DNA from: Paulownia fortunei
Taxonomy: Eukaryota; Streptophyta; Magnoliopsida; Lamiales; Paulowniaceae
DNA length: 64,000 nt
Direction: 5' to 3'
NCBI GenBank assembly: GCA_019321725.1
Contig: CM033110.1
Location: forward strand, 22,251,210 to 22,315,209
The notes beneath the pieces were generated by a model. The model searched no databases and was not told the origin of the DNA. It saw nothing but the letters and a program-made list of their open reading frames with translations. A program made the translations under genes and the position numbers. This document shows, piece after piece, positions 60,701 through 64,000 of the stretch (position 1 is the stretch's first letter; every line of letters begins with the position of its first letter).

Positions 60701-63700
60701 CAGGGGACTTTTGCTCAGAGTTTCAGTGAAACATCTCTTTTAATAGCCTCATTCTTTCAAGTTTGCATTGTACAACTGCACCCACCCACCCCACCCCCCA
60801 TCAGCCATGGTGGATCAGGTAGTCTCCCAATTTCTTTCCAACTTAAGGCCACATGTATATCAAATACTCCTAAATTCTCTATCCCATTTTCACTTTAAAT
60901 TTGTCAATCTTTCAACTTGAATTCTGGAACTCAAACTGAACATCTTTGAGTGTGGCATATATAGAAGGGATAAGGGACTAAAATTCTCATGCTGAGTCTC
61001 TCATGTTAATAACATGTAGTTGAGAAAAAACAAAGGGTTTTTCTGCTTACATATATCAGGTTTCTTATCCTCAACGGTACAAGTCAGAACGTTCAATAAA
61101 CAAGTGTCCTTGGATTTGACTAAGGCCTTTCCTCCATTTATCTGATCATCTTCCTGCTGATTAATACTATGTTAATTGATGTTCCAAAAAAAAATGCACC
61201 TATTCAGGGAATCTGATTATCATTATTTCCTGGGATATAAATGATCAATCAGAAAAGAAATTAAGACAGAAAAAAGATTGGACAGTGAACATAAAGGGAC
61301 CACTCTTAAAGCATTGTAGAAGGTACTATGCTCCTTTTTCTCTTTATTTAGTTGACAATTGACAGCATGCAGACAAGGCCTGGTTGAAAACTTGAAATGT
61401 AAGCGTGGTATGCTGCTTGTACTTGAAAGGAGTTAAAGTTAGCATGTGGAAGTTTAATGGATGTCTGGGAGTAAAGAAAACTTACGTACACCACAAATTA
61501 AAGCATTGCTGCTTATCATTTCAACAATACGATTTTCACTATGACTGGCTAAATTTCATGGGTGTAATAAGCATATGAATAAAATCACATATCGCAATCA
61601 ACCTAATTTTTTCTGCAACGTGAAATACAAAATAGCTGAAAGCTAATGAAAATCAACCCATATTCACCCAAGAATATTGTGAATCAGATAACTCAGCAGC
61701 ACTGATAGGCACAAACTTCATTTGAATTTCCCAAAAACTGGTAGTAGAGGAATGGAGTCTTTGGAATCACAAATCCTAGGGATGCTCCATTTTTTCCTAT
61801 GGCCTTATCTATAGAGCATTTTTGTTGTGCAAAGAGAAGTATATATTAAGGGATGAGGGAAAATTACAAAAAGAAGATCCTACTTTAATGCTGTCTTATT
61901 TCTATATATTTAAAAAAAAAAAATCATGGGCAGAGATGAGGTACAGTGCTACTCTTTATCTGCCATCTTTTGCATTATTTACTGGGAGCATTTAATCACT
62001 TTAATAACTTGCTTTTACCTTTTTATTTGTTTCTTCCATCTAGGGTTTACACGTCCTTGTCATTGGCATAGAGATGAATTCAATAACTGCATCAACAGAA
62101 GAAGCAGAAGAACAGTAGAACAGTCGAGATAAGACAATTCTGAGTTGCTTCCACACAAAGGGATTGGTCTGATTTCCTCCCTCCCTTTTGTGGGTACCCT
62201 AGAATAACTCACTGTCATATCATTGATACTTATTCTTTTGGCCGCCATCATCTCTTTTATGAAACTACATTTTTTATTTATAATACGAATTTTAATTAAT
62301 AGGACATTAGTCAATTTTTATCCCATTTGTGAGCATCAACAATTACTAACAACTCTCAACAACACAGTTATATCATAATTTCTTCTTTAACTATCTTGAT
62401 TGATCAAACAACTGCTAATCATAACTAAACAGTTATAATGTGTGTCGGATCAGTGTCAGAGAGACAATTCCGAACGACTGAATTGTCTTCTCTATGATGA
62501 TAGAGATGCTAAAGATATACAGAGGGTGAAGAGATGATGGTGATAGTGAGCTTACCAGATGCAGCAGAGGGACCCTCTCGGGTTTTCTAATCAATTGGCT
62601 TGCAGCCTTGATTTTAAATGTAATTGTTAATGGTACAAAACTTGTACTCATTTTAGTAGCTACAATATGCAAAAATAGTGTGCCTCTATGAAATGGGCCA
62701 AGAACCCATCAGGCATTGCACTCATAGATGGTGATGGGCATGCGCGAATTGCAACTGTAGACGGATAATAACCACACACTGAGTGCGTGCTCCCTGCACA
62801 AGGCTTTAGGTGACCCCCCCCCCCCCCCCCCCCGATTGCATGTTTTCTATTCTAAGATCGTTTTTTCATGTTGATTCGTATATCATGTCCGAAATACATT
62901 ATACTTATGAAGAATGGTCGTCGAAATATTGCAAGACATGGCAACAATCAAGCTGGTGAAATAGAAAAAAAAAAAAAGACATGGACCTGCAGCGTTTCCA
63001 CCCAGTGCACACATACAGCTGCAGCTGCGAATAGGGTTTTCTTGGACAGAGTGTAAATTTAAATTGTTTACAGTGATTGTAAGTCCAACAGTTTGCTTAA
63101 ATCTTACTATATGTGATTGTAATAAATTATCTAGAGTAAAAATGAGGTTTCATGAGTGAGCAATGGAATGGCAGAACCTTTTCGAGGCTGCTTTTAAGCA
63201 TGTATGATCACATTTGCTCAATATATAATGTGCCAGCTTATTGATCACACACAAATGTGGTATTATCATATAAAGGCGCCTCGTGATTTCAGGCATCTAC
63301 ATTGTTTGCCATGGAATGTTGTAATCTTGTGTCTTATTTCTTCCATCTGGCTTTCTGCACAAATGTTTGCTTATTCTAACAGCTCCATGTAATTCTGTAA
63401 CACTCAAACAACTAAAAGTTATTTTACTAAATGTTTCTCAAGTTTTGAATCATGTAAATCTAAACATCTTTAGCTTTTAAACTAAACTTTTAATACAACT
63501 AGAACAGGAAAGTACGTGCAAATACATTCTCATCAATCATCAAAGAACTTGGTCCTAGTGCTTAGTGTTGTCTAGGCACAAGCTCCATAGTTAGTACAAT
63601 GGCGGTGAAAAGACACCATGTCCAGCCACTAAATGGTAAACGAACTTCTTGAGAACAATTATCATTCTAGAAAACCAAATGTTTGTCACCAAGATATAGT

Positions 63701-64000
63701 ACTGTATTACCACCATACACTTGACTATCTTCGACACTGCTCAAATTCTATCCTGATAAGCTTCAAATGAAAGTACGAGACTCCCAATTTTTCTTTCCCA
63801 GAGAGAGAGAGAGAGGATGTAAAACGGTGAAGCACAGTGCTACATAGGCCCAGATACAACACACCTATCAAACCCTTATCTTCATCATGTGAATAGATGG
63901 ACCCATGACCTATCCAAGCTTACCCACTATTAATATATACTACTCCCTTTAATAAACATCAAAAACCGTAAACTTCAGTTGTAATTGCTCAGTAGACTAA
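57756..64000. other. TCP upstream region and intergenic
   Basis: 57756-58600 is the likely TCP promoter/leader. Beyond it no gene is supported. A T run (24 T) lies at 58690-58713 and a C20 run at 62814-62833. Short open frames (59188-59491, 61926-62314, 62433-62672, 62868-63392) are not protein-like or recognised. CTGCACCCACCCACCCCACCCCCC at about 60776-60799 is a C-rich tract. Confidence 0.5.
62814..62833. repeat. C homopolymer (20 C)
   Basis: Uninterrupted C run on the plus strand; G-quadruplex/i-motif potential; length probably uncertain in the assembly. Confidence 0.9.

Overview
The window is nuclear DNA of a flowering plant, almost certainly a eudicot. It has AT-rich intergenic DNA, GT-AG introns, telo-box promoter elements on a ribosomal protein gene, and plant-specific families (Dof, TCP, malectin-like receptor kinase, LONGIFOLIA/TRM, plant methylesterase). 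I cannot name the species from sequence alone.

Layout: (1) 1-6.2 kb is a receptor-kinase graveyard. It holds the 5' part of an apparently intact malectin-like (FERONIA-type) receptor kinase on the minus strand running off the left edge, a duplicated copy of its promoter and first codons, a fragment of a different (CRK/S-domain-like) kinase, and a decayed malectin-kinase pseudogene on the plus strand. The ribosomal protein eL39 gene sits among them and has a start codon alone in exon 1. (2) 6.8-11.5 kb is a five-exon minus-strand methylesterase of the MES11-15 type whose catalytic Ser is Asp. (3) 11.7-19.3 kb is AT-rich with repeat debris. (4) 19.4-25 kb is a six-coding-exon HAD/FCP1-like (NLI-interacting-factor-like) gene with a Lys-rich repeat-containing N-terminus and an inverted-repeat element in its last intron. 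(5) 31.5-37 kb is a LONGIFOLIA/TRM1-like gene with one apparent frameshift. (6) 39.5-40.65 kb is a single-exon TFIID subunit TAF8 gene, also with one apparent frameshift. (7) 41.3-50.7 kb holds an LTR fragment, diverged segmental duplications, a divergent Dof gene and a decayed second Dof copy that has lost its zinc finger. (8) 51.1-52.3 kb is a probable non-autonomous hAT element. (9) 56.7-57.8 kb is a TCP5/13/17-type class II TCP gene. The rest, to 64 kb, is mostly intergenic.

The genes are unrelated housekeeping, signalling and developmental genes; there is no operon-like cluster. I see no convincing novel biological system. The most useful anomalies are the two single-base frameshifts in otherwise conserved genes (probable consensus errors or recent lesions), the chimeric/duplicated receptor-kinase locus, the tandem Dof duplication with a promoter-like element pointing back into it, and two enzyme-family proteins that lack their catalytic residue.
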